A stretch of DNA of 64,000 bases, from the NCBI GenBank assembly GCA_037892935.1, contig JAYXKI010000019.1:558001-622000 (forward strand), in the 5' to 3' direction. Under the pieces are notes generated by a model that had not been told where the DNA came from, made no database searches, and was given only the letters and a program-made list of their open reading frames with translations. This document shows, piece after piece, positions 10,003-19,084 of the stretch. This DNA is from Phlebopus portentosus. Lineage: Eukaryota; Basidiomycota; Agaricomycetes; Boletales; Boletinellaceae. Positions within the stretch are counted from its first letter, which is position 1, and every line of letters starts with the position of its first letter. The position numbers were made by a program, and so were the translations under genes.

Positions 10003-10979
10003 TCCTTACGCCTTGGTAACTTCGTTCTCTTGTCCAGTAGTTCTTCCATTTCAGAATTGCTGCTAATCCCAACTTCCCGGCGTTTTAGGAAGCGGCCAGT
10101 CTTGCCAGATCGTCTCTTCTGCACCCGTCTCTTGTAGTTGGTTCGGTGTCCACGGCTTCCCTGTGTGTCTCGCCCTACGTTGTTGCAGTCCCGTGCAAAG
10201 TGACCTGTTTTGCCGCATGCCCAGCATATCCCGGCATCTCCTCAGGACCCCCTAGTAAAGCGCCTAGACATGTCGATGTCCATAGGCTCACCTAGAAACT
10301 CAGCTGGACGGCGAGCTTCTGGGGGCACTGGCGTGTACGATACCGCCTGCCCATCTTTAAACATAGGGGTGTACTTCCTATTGCTGCCTATCACCTTGGC
10401 AGCCATCAGACTGGCCTCCAGATTACTAGCGTTCTCCTTCCATTGGTTCAGGTCCCATTCAGGGTGGTCTGTATTCATAAGCAGGGCCTTTAGGATCGTT
10501 TGGTTGAGTCCTCTCTTGTACTCATAAATTAGTGCCTGATGGTCGTAGTGTTTCGGCAGCCTCATCCTAATGTCGTCAAAGGCCCTGTTATACTGCTTCA
10601 CCCGCACCCGTTCCTGATAAATCGTCCTAATATTTCGCTCAGCTTCTTCTTGAAGTCCAAAAATGCCATTGTGGTTGAGCGCTAATTCGTTCCATAGATC
10701 GTCCTCGTCGTCCCATCCACCCTTCTTGTCCATAACAAGCTTGCCATCCGCATCTCGCTTGTAGGTGGAGACTAATTGATTTCTATTCACGGCCCATTTG
10801 CCATTAACCCAAGTCTGAGCTTGACCTCGCAGACATTCCAAAATAATCTTAACCCTCTTGACTGGGTCGCTCGGATGTTTTTCATTCAACCGGCTGATCA
10901 TTTGATTCTGGAAGTTCTCAAGCGACTCATAAGGGTTTCCCTTAAACAAGGGATACTTCATGATATCTTTGTTTGACAT
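9957..10979 (-). pseudogene. Gag with CCHC zinc knuckle, one internal TGA
   Basis: Starts at ATG 10979 (MSNKDIMKYPLFKGNPYE). The N-terminal 200 residues have the helical capsid pattern of Ty3-type Gag (retrotrans_gag region with W/YxxxF and LPKHYDHQALIYEY). A TGA at 10242-10244 replaces a sense codon just before the zinc knuckle CWACGKTGHFARDC (10185-10226). A basic tail and acidic end (EEDSEEDF) follow. About 340 residues if read through. It overlaps the protease frame by about 45 nt. Confidence 0.9.
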
Positions 10980-11175
10980 GATGACCTAGACGAATTCAAC
11001 CAACATTTTATGAGTATCACCTTCATTCAGCGCATTACAATAATACATGGTTTAGTAGCTAAGTTATCCAGCGAGTACCACCTCCGCTTTCCAACTAGCT
11101 ACCTTACCCTTCCTCCCCGGTTGGTTCTTGGGCATCTTCCTTCCTCCTGGCAAGCTCCCAGCTCTAAACCAGGGC

Positions 11176-13083
11176 CTATCTCCTTTCTTCCTGAGCTTCA
11201 TATTGTTCCTCGCCGCTTTCGTGTTCCTCGCTTTCCTCTTCTGTCTCCCAGTCGTCGTTCGCATCGAAGTACTCTTGATCCTCGCTGGTTGGCTCTTCTA
11301 CGTCGTTACCTCGCACCCAAACTACCCTCGCCATGTTCGCTACCCCCTGCCTCGGTGGTCCCTCTTGTATGTCGAGAGAGTCCGATGGTATAGGGCAGCT
11401 GTTAGGACGCATGATAGGATCATAGATATAATCAGAGTCTGGGGAGTACTCACTGACCGCCTGGAGCCTTGCTTCTCTCTCCTCAAGCTCAAGAGCACTT
11501 GGAGTAGGCGATCCTGGCGGCGAGTCCTGGTGCGGGTACTGGAGGTGGTTCCTTTCGACGTAGTGATTGTTCCATCCCAGCCGTTGGATTGCTCCCTCGA
11601 CGAGCTCTCCTTGCTCGTTCCACATGAGCTCCCAGATTCCCGTGCCATAACCCGTTTCTGCCGTGTTGTCCGCCTCCCATGCTTCCCCAGCATCGGGAGG
11701 CGGTCCCCATCCGTTGTTGGATGGCCAGGGCTGTGGCGACTCAGGAATTACCTCCCTCAGCAGTTCTTCTGCTTGCTGGTCTAGGCTTCCGGGTTGCGTT
11801 TCTGTGGAGATGTAGTCCGGGAGATCTTCTTCAACTTCGATGCTTCCTTCGACTTCCTGTTCCTCTTGGGCGAGCGCAGTAGGCGCTACCAGCCCTCTTT
11901 CCGCAACTACCTCAGCGACGTAGCTCCTTCCAACTTCTACTGCCTGCTGTTGCAACTGCGACGACGGTTGTCCTGTTTGAGTGTCTGTTCCTCCTGGTTC
12001 CCTGCTCTGGCGAATGATCTCGACCATCTGATCCACAAAGCGTTCACTTGCTGGGATCAGGCCGGGCATCTGGTCGTCGTCGGAGTCTGAGCTCACGCTT
12101 TCGAAGCGGCTAGCTAGACCTAGGCCTCTACCTTGCAGCGGGGAGTCAGGGCTCAACCTTGCCCTTCCTCGCCTAGCTCGCTGCGTCAGGTAGGATTGAC
12201 GAAGCCTAATTGTTTGTTGGATCCGACGAATGCCTTCCGTGATCGAGTACTGGGCCACGAGTTCTTCCTCAGCATTGCTGATCCGGGCTCGAATAGCCTC
12301 GACCTGTTCGACCAGGTAGCTAGCCTGCGTGTGTAACTGCAGGAAGTCTGTACCAGTCAGCCGAATAATCTCTTGCTGGGAGTTGACCACTTGTTGAGCA
12401 AGGGCTGATTGACTGCCCTGAATGGCCATTGTTACCGCTCCCAGAATACGAGCCTGAAGAATACCGAACGCGTAGTTGATTCGCACGTCCCGCTGTTCGC
12501 CTTCTCGCCTGAGATTGGTGATGACTGCCTCGGCAATCACATCTCCGACGTGTCCCTGAATATGAGCCAGAAACTCCCCCAGTGTCTGCCCTTCTACGGT
12601 AAGGTTCTCGGAGTATTGAGAGCCCATGTCGTAGAGTCGAGCGACAGTAGCTGTGAGAGTTCTGAGGGACCGATCAATGCTAGTAAGTCGATTGTCGAGG
12701 TCGATGATGGTGTGTCGCAGGGCGGAGACAACTTGGTTGGGTTGCCCGTCAGTACTGACCATTCGGTCCAAGCGTCCGTGTAGACTGTCGAGTCGTTCGC
12801 TGATGCGTGCCAGAGCGGATTCCATACGTTCTCCAGGTCTGGGTTGAGGAACTGCCAGTCGTTGAGTTTGGAGTAGAAATCTCCGACCGGCACGACGGAA
12901 TGGGGAACCTCTTTCGTTGTCTTGCCATTCCATCCACGTCCATAGCGTTCCAAAGCCTCGAAGAAGGCTGATTTGACCTCGGAGTTGTTGAGCAATGACG
13001 TATACCATGGAAGAAACCCAGACGATGCAGAGTGTAAGCCAGAGACTAGACCAACCAACTTGCCACAGTTCCATCGGTGACAT
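11176..13083 (-). CDS. ORF B: 635-aa membrane-anchored coiled-coil protein upstream of gag
   Basis: An intact 635-codon frame starts at ATG 13083, the first AUG downstream of the predicted transcription start. A hydrophobic segment of about 20 residues at positions 12-32 (WSSLWLTLCIVWVSSMVYVI) suggests a membrane anchor or signal anchor. Heptad-like helices follow at about 80-130 and 150-310 (MESALARISERLDSLHGRLD), then a Ser/Asp-rich stretch and a very acidic C-terminus. No known domain is recognised. The second element has the same arrangement at 55538-56490. Standard chromoviruses have nothing between leader and gag, so this is an accessory gene. An envelope-like or capsid-associated role can be imagined, but there is no fusion peptide, furin site or cysteine pattern to support env. 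Confidence 0.75.
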   Translation of the reverse strand: MSPMELWQVGWSSLWLTLCIVWVSSMVYVIAQQLRGQISLLRGFGTLWTWMEWQDNERGSPFRRAGRRFLLQTQRLAVPQPRPGERMESALARISERLDSLHGRLDRMVSTDGQPNQVVSALRHTIIDLDNRLTSIDRSLRTLTATVARLYDMGSQYSENLTVEGQTLGEFLAHIQGHVGDVIAEAVITNLRREGEQRDVRINYAFGILQARILGAVTMAIQGSQSALAQQVVNSQQEIIRLTGTDFLQLHTQASYLVEQVEAIRARISNAEEELVAQYSITEGIRRIQQTIRLRQSYLTQRARRGRARLSPDSPLQGRGLGLASRFESVSSDSDDDQMPGLIPASERFVDQMVEIIRQSREPGGTDTQTGQPSSQLQQQAVEVGRSYVAEVVAERGLVAPTALAQEEQEVEGSIEVEEDLPDYISTETQPGSLDQQAEELLREVIPESPQPWPSNNGWGPPPDAGEAWEADNTAETGYGTGIWELMWNEQGELVEGAIQRLGWNNHYVERNHLQYPHQDSPPGSPTPSALELEEREARLQAVSEYSPDSDYIYDPIMRPNSCPIPSDSLDIQEGPPRQGVANMARVVWVRGNDVEEPTSEDQEYFDANDDWETEEESEEHESGEEQYEAQEERR

Positions 13084-13520
13084 AGTTGTTTCGCAGTAGT
13101 GTAGTTGCCTTGATAGACTTGTAAAAGGACTTGATGGAGGAAATGAGAATGTTCGAGTAGGGTGTATTCGAATGCTTTATATTCCTGACACAGAGCGAGT
13201 AGTTCTTCTTCAACCAGTGTCGGACCTCTGAGTGCCTCCCAATTGAAACTGTGTCCGTTCAATAGGTTGTCCGCGTGTACAAGCAAGAACTTCCTTCTAA
13301 CTCTTTCGTGTCTTTCGGCGGTGATTCGAAGCTCCAGGGCGGATAGTATAACCGACCGGTAGGGTTCTAGGATAGGGGTGTTTGAGTGCTTCTTACCTCG
13401 ATAGAAGTTTATCGTGCGAAACACCGAATTGACTTCTTCTTCGAATGTATGGAGCGCTCTAACAAAACTCCGATGGAGTGTGTAAGCCTGCTTTAGCTGT
13501 CGATGATACGCTTATCGGTG
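12594..13520 (-). other. ORF A: long open frame without an ATG, overlapping ORF B
   Basis: A frame stays open from just after a TAA near 13520 to a stop at 12594 (about 308 codons) and overlaps the first 490 nt of ORF B in another frame. It has no methionine before the overlap, so translation would need a non-AUG start or splicing. Its part before the ORF B start resembles a frame at the same place in the second element: YKAFEYTLLEHSHFLHQVL here, YRYVIYGTFQHKNCLYQAL there (55285-55500). That could mean a real protein or only conserved leader DNA. In the second element the frame ends where ORF B begins, so the overlapping part here may be fortuitous. Confidence 0.4.
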
Positions 13521-13635
13521 ATCAGCTAACTGTATTTACAGGCACAGAAGAAACCCTCCCGGGGCAGAGCAATACTTACTGATTGATAGTGGGTATTGCA
13601 CTATGAAACAGCAAGATTGATTATCCCAGGATTGG

Positions 13636-13646
13636 AGCAAAATTAT
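13636..13646 (-). promoter_or_regulatory. Putative self-priming primer-binding site
   Basis: Two nt inside the 5' LTR the element strand reads ATAATTTTGCT. This is the exact complement of AGCAAAATTAT at 13864-13854 in the LTR, the predicted 5' end of the transcript. It does not start with TGG as a tRNA-primed site would. Confidence 0.65.
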
Positions 13647-13853
13647 AATGTTAGGACCAGCGTTTTCGGACGAGGTGGTCAGTCCGAGCGTACCGGAACA
13701 AGTCCCTGCTTCCTCCTTCCGACAATGTATAATTGGAGAGTAGAGTAGCGAAGGTTAGATGTACTACTAAGAAGCGAGCTATAGGCTCAAGCTTGACCCA
13801 GCAGTAGAGCAGAGGTTCAATCAAAGGGGTACAGTTATGATTGAAAGTACAAA

Positions 13854-13902
13854 ATAATTTTGCTGAGGGACAACACCCCGCTCAGCTGGCGCCTTAAATA
13901 AA
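13854..13902 (-). promoter_or_regulatory. Predicted LTR promoter: TATA-like box and start site
   Basis: On the element strand TTTATTTAA (13902-13894) lies 30-38 nt upstream of AGCAAAATTAT (13864-13854), the sequence complementary to the primer-binding position. This places the start of R near 13864 and leaves R+U5 of about 216 nt. The same signals are at 2844-2892 in the other LTR. Confidence 0.55.
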
Positions 13903-14246
13903 GTTTCTACTGAATACTACCGACTACCAAATACTACCGACCATGCCTCGCCATTGGTTAGGACAATGTGTTTCAGCTGGTGTCACTACTACTTTCTTGA
14001 GTCTGTAGTACCACTGACAACTCTGGTGGTGCTACCGAAACTCCTGGTTGCACCACCAACTACTTCCTTCCCTATTAGGCAGGCCCAGATTTCCTTCCGT
14101 TCCGAAGAAGCTTTCCCCAGGCTTCTATCGATCTCCGTTCCTTTCACATGTTAATCCTTAACGCCAATCCTCCCACGAGAGATTTCTTCTATGTGCCGCA
14201 ATCTCGCTTCGCCGGTGCTCCGTTACTCCGGCCGAGCTTCTGCCGT

Positions 14247-15230
14247 TTAATCTTCCATCATGGGGCTGACCGTTATCTCGGGATTTGGAATCGGCGACCC
14301 TTGCCGATCATCGGAGATTAACCTCGGCGGCTGTGTAAATCTGGCAGATACTCTTCTGTGCCTTGCCGCAATATCGATGTCAGAGAATTGTAGTCCGGTA
14401 CCCGTTGTTAACCTGTATCTTCTTCCCAGGTGATTCGTCTCGCGCCATTCGTCGACTGTAATAACCCCTTCTTCTGATCGTTCCCATGCTTCTAGCATTC
14501 GATCCGTTGCTTCGTCGATAAGACTCTCGACATCCAATGGTGCCGCATAGTATATCGGCCAATCAACTTCCACTGCAGTGTTTCGACACAAGGTCTGGTG
14601 ATGATGCTGATTGATCCAAGCTCTCACGCCAACCTTCAGTGCATAGATGTCTCTGTCGCCAAGCCATATCGACACCTCATGGTCATATGCGCTCATTCCG
14701 CAGTTCGGCAATGGTTGGTCCAACGTTCGTTCCGAGGGTCCAGGTTTATGCCGAATCTTGACATCGGCTCCCTCCCGGGTTACTAAGCGCTCCACGAAGT
14801 TCTTGAGGAGCCACTCCGAAAGAACCCAACTCCTTTGGTATGCCAAATAGCAGTTTGTACAAACCAGGCTTTCGTGAACAAAGCGTCTGGTTGCACTATG
14901 TCGATATCGTCTCTTCTGCAGGAGTTCCACGTATCTTGCGATGTTCCATTCCTCCATCTGCACGTAGCTTCGCTCGGGTGGAGGAGTATGTCCAATGTGC
15001 ATTCTAGCTAGTCCTTGCTGCAAAACATATGGATCCTCCCTCTCGTCACGTCTGTCTTTGTAATATCGTCGATTGGGTTCTTCTTGAATATAATCCACAG
15101 CGACCTCCCCAGGTCCTTGCTGTCTTAGTGGGCGAGAATCGCCTCCACCATTCTGTTCTTGAAGCCTTTCGAAATGCTCTTGATTAGGCTGCATAATTCG
15201 GTGTGTAAAGTGTCTGATTCCACGCCACAT
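14247..15230 (-). CDS. LTR-encoded protein (ORF C, 327 aa), 5' LTR copy
   Basis: Same ORF as at 3237-4220, with about eight amino-acid differences (for example second residue W for R, NCGMSAY for NRGMSAY), all explainable by single transitions. It lies upstream of the predicted start of the element RNA, so this copy is transcribed only from its own or an outside promoter. The frame stays open a further 30 nt into the flank, where an additional ATG (15260) occurs by chance. Confidence 0.7.
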   Translation of the reverse strand: MWRGIRHFTHRIMQPNQEHFERLQEQNGGGDSRPLRQQGPGEVAVDYIQEEPNRRYYKDRRDEREDPYVLQQGLARMHIGHTPPPERSYVQMEEWNIARYVELLQKRRYRHSATRRFVHESLVCTNCYLAYQRSWVLSEWLLKNFVERLVTREGADVKIRHKPGPSERTLDQPLPNCGMSAYDHEVSIWLGDRDIYALKVGVRAWINQHHHQTLCRNTAVEVDWPIYYAAPLDVESLIDEATDRMLEAWERSEEGVITVDEWRETNHLGRRYRLTTGTGLQFSDIDIAARHRRVSARFTQPPRLISDDRQGSPIPNPEITVSPMMED

Positions 15231-15257
15231 TGTATATTCACAATTTTCGTAACAGAT

Positions 15258-15933
15258 CATGTGAGATGTACCTTATCGTGAGGCGATTGGATCTTTGATG
15301 TATGCCGCCTTAGTGACACGACCAGATATAGCATTTGCCATAATGCTCTTATCCAAGTTTTCTGTGAACCCTGGGCCTGACCACTGGAAGGCCGTCAAAC
15401 GAGTATTCGCGTATTTGAAGGGCTCCAAGAACCTTTGGCTGACCTACGGAGGAGTGCAAAAACACAATTTGAAAGGTTTTACAGATGCAGATGGAAGTAT
15501 GCAGGAAGAACACTGGGCAATTTCTGGTAATGTATTTGTCTTAAATGGGGGCACAATATCGTGGTATTCAAAAACACAAGAAATCATCTCGCTTTCAACA
15601 GCTGAATCCGAATATATTGCAGCCACCCATGCAGCTAAGGAGGCGATTTGGATTCACCAACTTATTTCTCAATTATTCGAAATCTCACTTCAACCAACTA
15701 CCATCTTCTCTGACAACAAATCGGCGATTTCCATAACAAAAGAACATCAATTCAATGCACGAACCAAACATATTGACGTCCGCTACCATTTTATTCGATG
15801 GCTCATCGAAGAAAACAAGATTCAAATTGTTTTCTGTCCTACCGAAGACATGACCGCCGACATATTCACAAAACCACTTCCATCTTTCAAAGTCAAACAT
15901 TTTGCTTCAGAATTAGGCCTTCGTACACTTTGA
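15258..15933 (+). pseudogene. Ty1/copia RNase H end of Pol, 5'-truncated
   Basis: Typical C-terminus of a Ty1/copia polyprotein: VPYREAIGSLMYAA, TRPDIAFAI, a TDAD catalytic motif, STAESEYIA, FSDNKSAI, RTKHIDVRYHFIR and the terminal TADIFTKPL. It runs directly into the chromovirus LTR at 15254; just inside the boundary a TGA interrupts the frame, then it is open to the natural stop. Everything upstream (gag, integrase, most of RT) is missing. Confidence 0.93.
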
Positions 15934-16229
15934 GGGGGAGTGTTGGATTGTCAAACTGTCGAAGTCCCGAAGGATTGCATTTCTTATTGCTTGGAATGAG
16001 TATATGGTATTTATTTGGTCTGTCTCACTTACTCTGACCTTCGCTCCATCATTTTTATTTGCCAATCCTATTCATTGATTGCATTACTATTCTATTTCGT
16101 CGCCGCTTTATCCCGACTCATGTCTCAGATTCTACTAGTACTATAAAACCGTTGTAAAAACTGTATAACAAAAAATAATAGAGAGTTTTCCTCTCGGATA
16201 TTCGCGTTCGCTTTGTGAGCCTCACAACA
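15932..16229 (+). repeat. Copia polypurine tract and 3' LTR (LTR 15941-16229)
   Basis: GAGGGGGAG at 15932-15940 is followed by an LTR beginning TGTTGG and ending CACAACA (289 bp, 5-bp inverted ends TGTTG/CAACA). It has a TATA-like ACTATAAAACC near its 3' third and an AATAATA poly(A)-type word. The partner 5' LTR is not in the window. Confidence 0.85.
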
Positions 16230-16819
16230 TTAAATTCAGTACTATGGGATGAGTCCGAACCCGTGCCGTTTACTTTCGAAGTCTACTTCCTGCGGGATCA
16301 TCTGAGGCTGTGTGCTAAATGTGGATGGCCATGCTTGTATTTGTTGGCGGCCTGTCGACTAGTTTGAATCTAGGCCTAGGATCGAGGCCCAGAAGCGCGT
16401 GCACCAATTCCTTTGAGTAGTAAGTGCTCTCTCTTTCTCTGAACCTGTGTCCGAACCAGAGTCAGGTTTTGCAGCTGTCGGTATTTCATGCCAAAACGAG
16501 CTTTCAAGATTGATCTCATGATATTAGCGTCGTCCAGGACACGTGGAGGTGATCTCAGTGAGTGATAAGCACCGGACGAAGATTAATTGTACTGTGATCT
16601 GTCGGGCAGGGTTCTTCGGGATATGTGGCTTATATATTAGGATTCTTGGCCTCAGCGGTACCGTTTTCACCAGTTTAAACACCACACGACTCTCGATGGC
16701 CTTCGCCGTATTTGCTTTTCTGTGCTCTAGAAAGGCACCACATGAAATGCCACCAGGATCCCGAGATCTTAGATGTATGCCACAATTGGAGGGTGGCATA
16801 TACTACTGCCTTGAAATCG

Positions 16820-16827
16820 TATAAATA
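16820..16827 (+). promoter_or_regulatory. TATA box, cassette unit 1
   Basis: TATAAATA in the context CTTGAAATCGTATAAATACG, upstream of the small gene; conserved exactly at 19697 in unit 2. Confidence 0.6.
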
Positions 16828-16977
16828 CGAGGCGAACAATGATGTATTCTGTACGAACTCACGCGTGTTCGTTTCACTCTCTTCCTCTCCTCACTAACAT
16901 TTGACTTCTACGAGATGACGACGCAAGTAGAATTGCTTACAGTCGAATTACGTCGTAATTCACAGTATTATTTGCAG

Positions 16978-17560
16978 ATATACCCTTCCCAACAGGGACA
17001 CAATTTTCCTTAACTACAGTCTGACTACCAAACCCAATGTCTTCTCCATGCCCGTCGACTACGTGGCCGTGGTGGGAACTCCCGTCGGAAGTGTCTACCT
17101 CTTCCGTTTTTCCCTCGTTCAAGAAGCGACGGAAGAGTCCGTCCGCATCGATATGGTACCGCGAGGGCGGGACGACATGATTGGAGTAGCGAAGGTAGAA
17201 TATAACCCCTACATATTCTCCTGGACATATGGACCCCAGCCATTTAAGACACGAGTGCGTGAAGGAACGACAGTGGCCACGATATTGAGAATCATCTTCG
17301 ATGAAAACAGGATGGATCAGTACACGTAGGCACAATCTGTCGGACCCTTCAGCGTGTTTCGCTGATGGCGCATTTCTAGCTTCGTCGGTTCAGGTCAGGG
17401 CTGTCGGCACTGGTGCGCGTGTGTCCTCGACAAGCTGGCCGAAAACAATCTTGTCCACCACAGTGTGCCTCGGATGTTCATTGACAATGAGGCGGAAGAG
17501 CATGCAAGATTCGGAATCTCGTACCCCATGCCGCGCATTAGGGGTACCTTTTACCAGTAA
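16978..17560 (+). pseudogene. DUF7770-like small protein gene, cassette copy 1, splice donor lost
   Basis: The open frame 16979-17326 reads YTLPNRDTIF, then a central block (MPVDYVAVVGTPVGSVYLF; VRIDM; GTTVATIL), and matches copy 2 closely. The last exon (17399-17560) has CRHWCACVLDKLAEN and ends MPRIRGTFYQ-stop. Between them copy 2 has donor CAA|GTATAA; here the sequence is ACGTAGGC, giving an in-frame TAG and a wrong phase, so this copy probably makes a truncated protein. From memory the layout (Arg-Leu-Asp-Met-type block, then G-C-R-x-W-C) recalls the fungal family DUF7770; I cannot verify that. The first exon is unresolved (ATGACSACGCAAGTAG near 16914 is a candidate start). Confidence 0.5.
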
Positions 17561-17724
17561 TTTCTTGACGAACCAGATGTGGATAAAGTCACAGCTTTCG
17601 TTTGTATCACATTGTGTACAACTCTGTAAATGAGTTGAATATCAGACAAGAATGTTCTAACCCTCGGATATCTCCCCGTGTCCTGCGGCGTCCATTATTC
17701 GGTTTCCATCTGCTCGAAAATAAA

Positions 17725-18809
17725 TCAGTATACGGCCGAAGTCTGAATGATGATACTCACTCGATTGATCCAATCAGCACCTAAGACAACAAGGGTGTAG
17801 GGTATAACCTTCATAAACGGCAATTGACCTGGCTTCTCACAAGAGCCTGCTATAAACGGTATTGACGACGTCCAAGAGGATGGTATGTCCGGTCGATGTT
17901 CTGGGAAGAGTTTCATGCTCGCAGCCTCGAACCAGGATGGATACCATCCTGCGTCATTCCAATCAACGATCCACAGTTGACCGTCATCGCCCAGAATCAA
18001 ATTCCGTGGATGGAGATCCATATGTGTGAACACGAGGGGGACACTATCATCGAACGGACCACTGTCCAAGCCCACCTTCCACTGTCGCTGCATAAAGAGA
18101 AGTTGTTTTTGGTACCATTTCGACATTTCTTGGTATGAATGGAACGGTCCAGATTGTCCATCTTCGGTGAACAGTCTACCAGTACACTTTTGCGGAGTAC
18201 CGTCATCCGAGGGGGGTCCAGGGAAGGGTGGTGGGCCCGCGCGAGAGGAAATCGACCGTAGTTCACGGATGTAGAAGCGAAGAGTAACGAGAACCCGTAG
18301 GCGCATCCACCAGCTCAGTTGGGACCAGACATCTAATAAGACACGGCCGGGTATATACTGCTGGACCACATAAGCTTCGTGACGATAACGAAAGACTCGT
18401 TCATACATCGGAACTGGCACGGATGTATGACGGCGAACGAGTTCCGCTGAGAGAAGCTCATGGAATCCTGATGTAAACGAGTATTTTACCACAACGTCTG
18501 AAGCTATTTTCGCAACGCGGCCGCGATTGGGTGAGCCAAGCTCCGGGATGATCCATGTCCCTTCATCGACTTTGGGAGACGAACTATACAGCTCCCTTAT
18601 TTCTTCATTGGTCAGCGCTGATGTGCTCAAGATCACTTGCTGCTGTACGTACGAATGTTAGATTACTTGGCCTCGACATAAGGACCCGGAAGACGTACCC
18701 GAGGAGCTCTGAATTTGCAGAGCAGTATTGGGGCGATGAGGCGATACAGAAGATCTTCAACAGATTCAGTGAGCGACCTCATGAGATCGTGACCTAGAGT
18801 CGCAGACAT
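17725..18809 (-). CDS. Aminoglycoside-phosphotransferase-like kinase, cassette copy 1
   Basis: Two exons: 18699-18809 (ATG, MSATLGHDLM) and 17725-18642, with an intron starting GTACGT and ending ACAG, giving 342 aa. The kinase-like fold of the APH family (PF01636 type) shows in an N-lobe with VAKIASDVVVKY, a hinge VVQQYIPG, the catalytic loop THMDLHPRNLIL (H-x-D-x4-N) and the metal-binding IVDWNDAGWYP. Such fungal proteins are presumed small-molecule or protein phosphotransferases; the substrate is unknown. It converges with the small gene upstream, 165 bp apart. No lesion seen. Confidence 0.88.
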
Positions 18810-19084
18810 GCTCGGCAAGAGGGAGACATGAACTTGATGATCATCAAGTTCTCAAGAAGGTTGCAGTTGCACTGGCGACTGTACGAGCACGCGATCAGCT
18901 GATTACGCAATCAGATGATTCCAGTTCCTATCTTGCCTTGGTCTTCGGTTCGTGTGCGACCCTTCTGAGCAGAGTTCGGTACTATAAATTTACAGTCACT
19001 AATTGTTAGCCGAAATATTATAGACGTAGACGACCCGTATGGACGCTTCTGGATTTAACGTAAGGAAATAAGAACCATGCCACT
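18810..19084. other. Divergent upstream region between cassette units 1 and 2
   Basis: About 275 bp with no coding frame; upstream of the copy 1 kinase and of unit 2. Confidence 0.4.

Larger units (their letters stand above)
2639..15254 (-). mobile_element. 12.6-kb chromovirus (Ty3/gypsy) with LTR-encoded and leader ORFs
   Basis: The element is bounded by two 1606-bp direct repeats (2639-4244 and 13649-15254) that start TGTTA and end TAACA, and a polypurine tract abuts the left one. All element genes lie on the minus strand, so the right repeat is the 5' LTR. Order from the 5' side: leader ORF A, ORF B (membrane/coiled-coil), gag with CCHC knuckle, protease, RT/RNase H, integrase with chromodomain, 3' LTR. 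At 12.6 kb it is about twice the usual fungal chromovirus; the excess lies in the long LTRs and ORFs A and B. Gag-pol carries eight TGA and one TAG stops, so it is not autonomous now. The flanks do not match: no 5-bp target duplication (ggagc left, gatca right), a gypsy fragment on one side and a copia fragment on the other. Confidence 0.93.
13649..15254 (-). repeat. 5' LTR of the chromovirus (1606 bp)
   Basis: Direct copy of 2639-4244 at constant offset 11010. It contains the element promoter and a second copy of ORF C. It borders the copia fragment at 15255. Confidence 0.97.

Noticed and set aside
6583..10244. Recoding of TGA as a sense codon in the chromovirus
   Set aside because: Host genes in the window use TGA as a stop and the TGAs fit C-to-T change of CGA; decay is the simpler reading.
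11176..13083. ORF B as a retroviral-type envelope gene
   Set aside because: It lies before gag, has a single N-terminal hydrophobic segment, no fusion peptide, no cleavage site and few cysteines. Only 'membrane-anchored coiled coil' is supported.
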